A stretch of 64,000 bases of DNA from Streptomyces sp. NBC_00377 (lineage in GTDB: Bacteria > Actinomycetota > Actinomycetes > Streptomycetales > Streptomycetaceae): NCBI RefSeq assembly GCF_036075115.1, contig NZ_CP107958.1:2790001-2854000 (forward strand), written 5' to 3'. Below, in pieces: positions 63,119 through 64,000 of this stretch; within the stretch, counting starts at the first letter, position 1; the number at the start of each line of letters is the position of its first letter. A model generated the notes under the pieces. The model was not told the origin of the DNA. It searched no databases and saw only the letters and a program-made list of their open reading frames with translations. A program made the translations under genes and the position numbers.

Positions 63119-63810
63119 GCGAAGACCTCCTGGCGTGCGGTCAGGAAGGCGGTGCCGATCCAACAGGTGTAGGCGGGCGGGATCGCCTCGGTGAGTTCCT
63201 CGTGGACGTCGGTCCAGGTGATCTGCATGGCCTGTTGCATCTCGGGGACGGTGGCCTTGCCGCCGCCCTTGCCGTACGCGGCGACGTAGGGGCCTTCCCG
63301 TCGTACGCCGTGGCGGTGACCGCGCACGTAGCCCCGGTGGGGGGGGTGAGCCGGCTTGGCGGTGGCCCAGCGGCCGAGTTCGAAGTTGCGATGGCGCAGC
63401 ACGCCGAGCCCGAACATCTCGCCGCACAGAGTGAGGTCCTTGCGGATCTCCGCACGGCCGTTGGGCTGTTCCATCACGTAGGGCAGCCCAGTGGCGTCGA
63501 GGAGTTTCCGGGTGGGGGCCACTAGGTCCTCGTGTGTGCCTCCCCAACCCTGCGAGGCGTTCGTGCCCACGGTCAGACCACACTTGTTCTGGCAGGGCGG
63601 CGAGGCGTGCACGAGGATGTACCGCTTGATGTCACCCGTGTCGATCAGGCGGGCGAGGTATTCCAGGGCGTCACCCCGGTGCTGCGGAAAGGGGTAGTTC
63701 GGGCGGTCGGCCAGGTCGCATCCGTCGACCGTGTACCCGGCGCGGTGATAGCCCATGGCAGCACCACCGGCGCAGGAGAACAGGTCCAGGACCCGCAACG
63801 CGGTACTCAT
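63115..63810 (-). CDS. Small DNA cytosine-5 methyltransferase-like protein
   Basis: The 231-residue protein contains motif I (LDLFSCAGGAAMGYHRAGY, about residues 8-26), motif IV with the catalytic Cys73 (ASPPCQ) and a motif VI variant (VMEQP around Glu114). A classical target-recognition domain is too short or absent, as in phage and plasmid methyltransferases. It probably modifies the element DNA to escape host restriction; this is inference. ATG at 63810 overlaps the upstream gene as ATGA. Confidence 0.85.
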   Translation of the reverse strand: MSTALRVLDLFSCAGGAAMGYHRAGYTVDGCDLADRPNYPFPQHRGDALEYLARLIDTGDIKRYILVHASPPCQNKCGLTVGTNASQGWGGTHEDLVAPTRKLLDATGLPYVMEQPNGRAEIRKDLTLCGEMFGLGVLRHRNFELGRWATAKPAHPPHRGYVRGHRHGVRREGPYVAAYGKGGGKATVPEMQQAMQITWTDVHEELTEAIPPAYTCWIGTAFLTARQEVFA

Positions 63811-64000
63811 CGCCGGCCCCTCCGTCGGTGGGCGGGGCCGTGGTTGTCGGTGTAGTCGTCGACCAGGGCCTTGACGTCGTTGTCGCCATTGGCGTGATCC
63901 TCGGCACCGCAGCTGCCGCATACGTAGTCACCCTGCGAGCGGCTGTATTGCGTGCCGCCGCGGACCCGGAGGCCGGGGCTTTCCTCGGTCGGGATGAGGT
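63807..64000 (-). CDS. Partial gene for a small zinc-ribbon-like protein
   Basis: The frame enters from the right edge and ends in TGA at 63807-63809. It shows CGSCGAEDH (a C-x2-C pair) and a polar tail, DDYTDNHGPAHRRRGRR. The start lies outside the window. It overlaps the methyltransferase start by four bases and so belongs to the element operon. Function unknown. Confidence 0.7.
   Translation of the reverse strand, partial: LIPTEESPGLRVRGGTQYSRSQGDYVCGSCGAEDHANGDNDVKALVDDYTDNHGPAHRRRGRR

Larger units (their letters stand above)
60269..64000 (-). mobile_element. Integrative and conjugative-type element (AICE-like), partial
   Basis: A continuous minus-strand set runs from the right edge: zinc-ribbon protein (partial), C5 methyltransferase, RepSA-like initiator, AlpA-like excisionase, tyrosine integrase, joined by 1-4 base overlaps. 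Rep-Xis-Int in this order beside the attachment site is the signature of actinomycete integrative elements such as pSAM2. The transfer (FtsK-like Tra) and regulatory genes would lie beyond 64000. The left boundary is inferred. Confidence 0.85.

Overview
The window is chromosomal DNA of a Streptomyces-type actinomycete. It is very GC-rich, uses many GTG and TTG starts, has strong third-position GC, and carries genus markers: the sporulation sigma factor gene whiG, the four-gene type I signal peptidase cluster sipW-sipX-sipY-sipZ, nsdA, a GlnR-type box before amtB-glnK-glnD, an LAETG surface protein and Streptomyces-type dispersed repeats. The order whiG / rpsB-tsf / pyrH-frr-cdsA / rlmN and rpsP / rimM-trmD-rplS / sip / ffh / glnD-glnK-amtB / nsdA / ftsY / glcP / smc matches what I remember of the S. 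coelicolor core; no comparison was run.

Layout. 1-4.3 kb: tail of a phosphodiesterase-like gene, a membrane-anchored ECF sigma factor fused to an extracytoplasmic domain, then a tightly overlapping operon of small surface protein, class F-like sortase, ECF sigma factor and membrane protein. 4.4-8.2 kb: a putrescine/GABA module (aldehyde dehydrogenase, divergent Lrp regulator, diamine aminotransferase). 8.3-13.3 kb: an atypical ABC exporter, VOC protein, LOG-family protein and LAETG surface protein. 13.4-17.4 kb: a thiamine-type ABC importer behind a TPP riboswitch. 17.4-23.5 kb: rlmN, cdsA-frr, pyrH, tsf-rpsB. 23.8-30.6 kb: M23 protein, TetR regulator, whiG, dprA, comM, yraN, DUF2469, Nudix. 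30.6-37.9 kb: sipZ-Y-X-W, rplS, trmD, rimM, khpA, rpsP and an HExxH protein. 38-49 kb: proS, methyltransferase, ffh, glnD-glnK-amtB, nsdA. 49-58.9 kb: Prim-Pol-like protein, a MITE-like element, ftsY, LLM oxidoreductase, glcP, smc, a small coiled-coil protein, acylphosphatase. 59.1-60.3 kb: a CAP-domain secreted protein.

From about 60.27 kb to the right edge lies one end of an integrative element of the actinomycete AICE type. On the minus strand it has a partial zinc-ribbon gene, a small C5 DNA methyltransferase, a RepSA-like HUH replication initiator, an AlpA-like excisionase and a tyrosine integrase, all joined by 1-4 base overlaps. The integrase gene stops 20 bases from the CAP-domain gene and no tRNA gene is visible there.

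Most of the window is conserved housekeeping sequence. The parts most worth a second look are the integrative element and its unusual-looking target, the sortase-sigma operon, the TPP riboswitch with its expression platform, the GlnR box, the MITE-like element and several proteins with altered catalytic motifs. I did not see a convincing wholly new multi-gene system.
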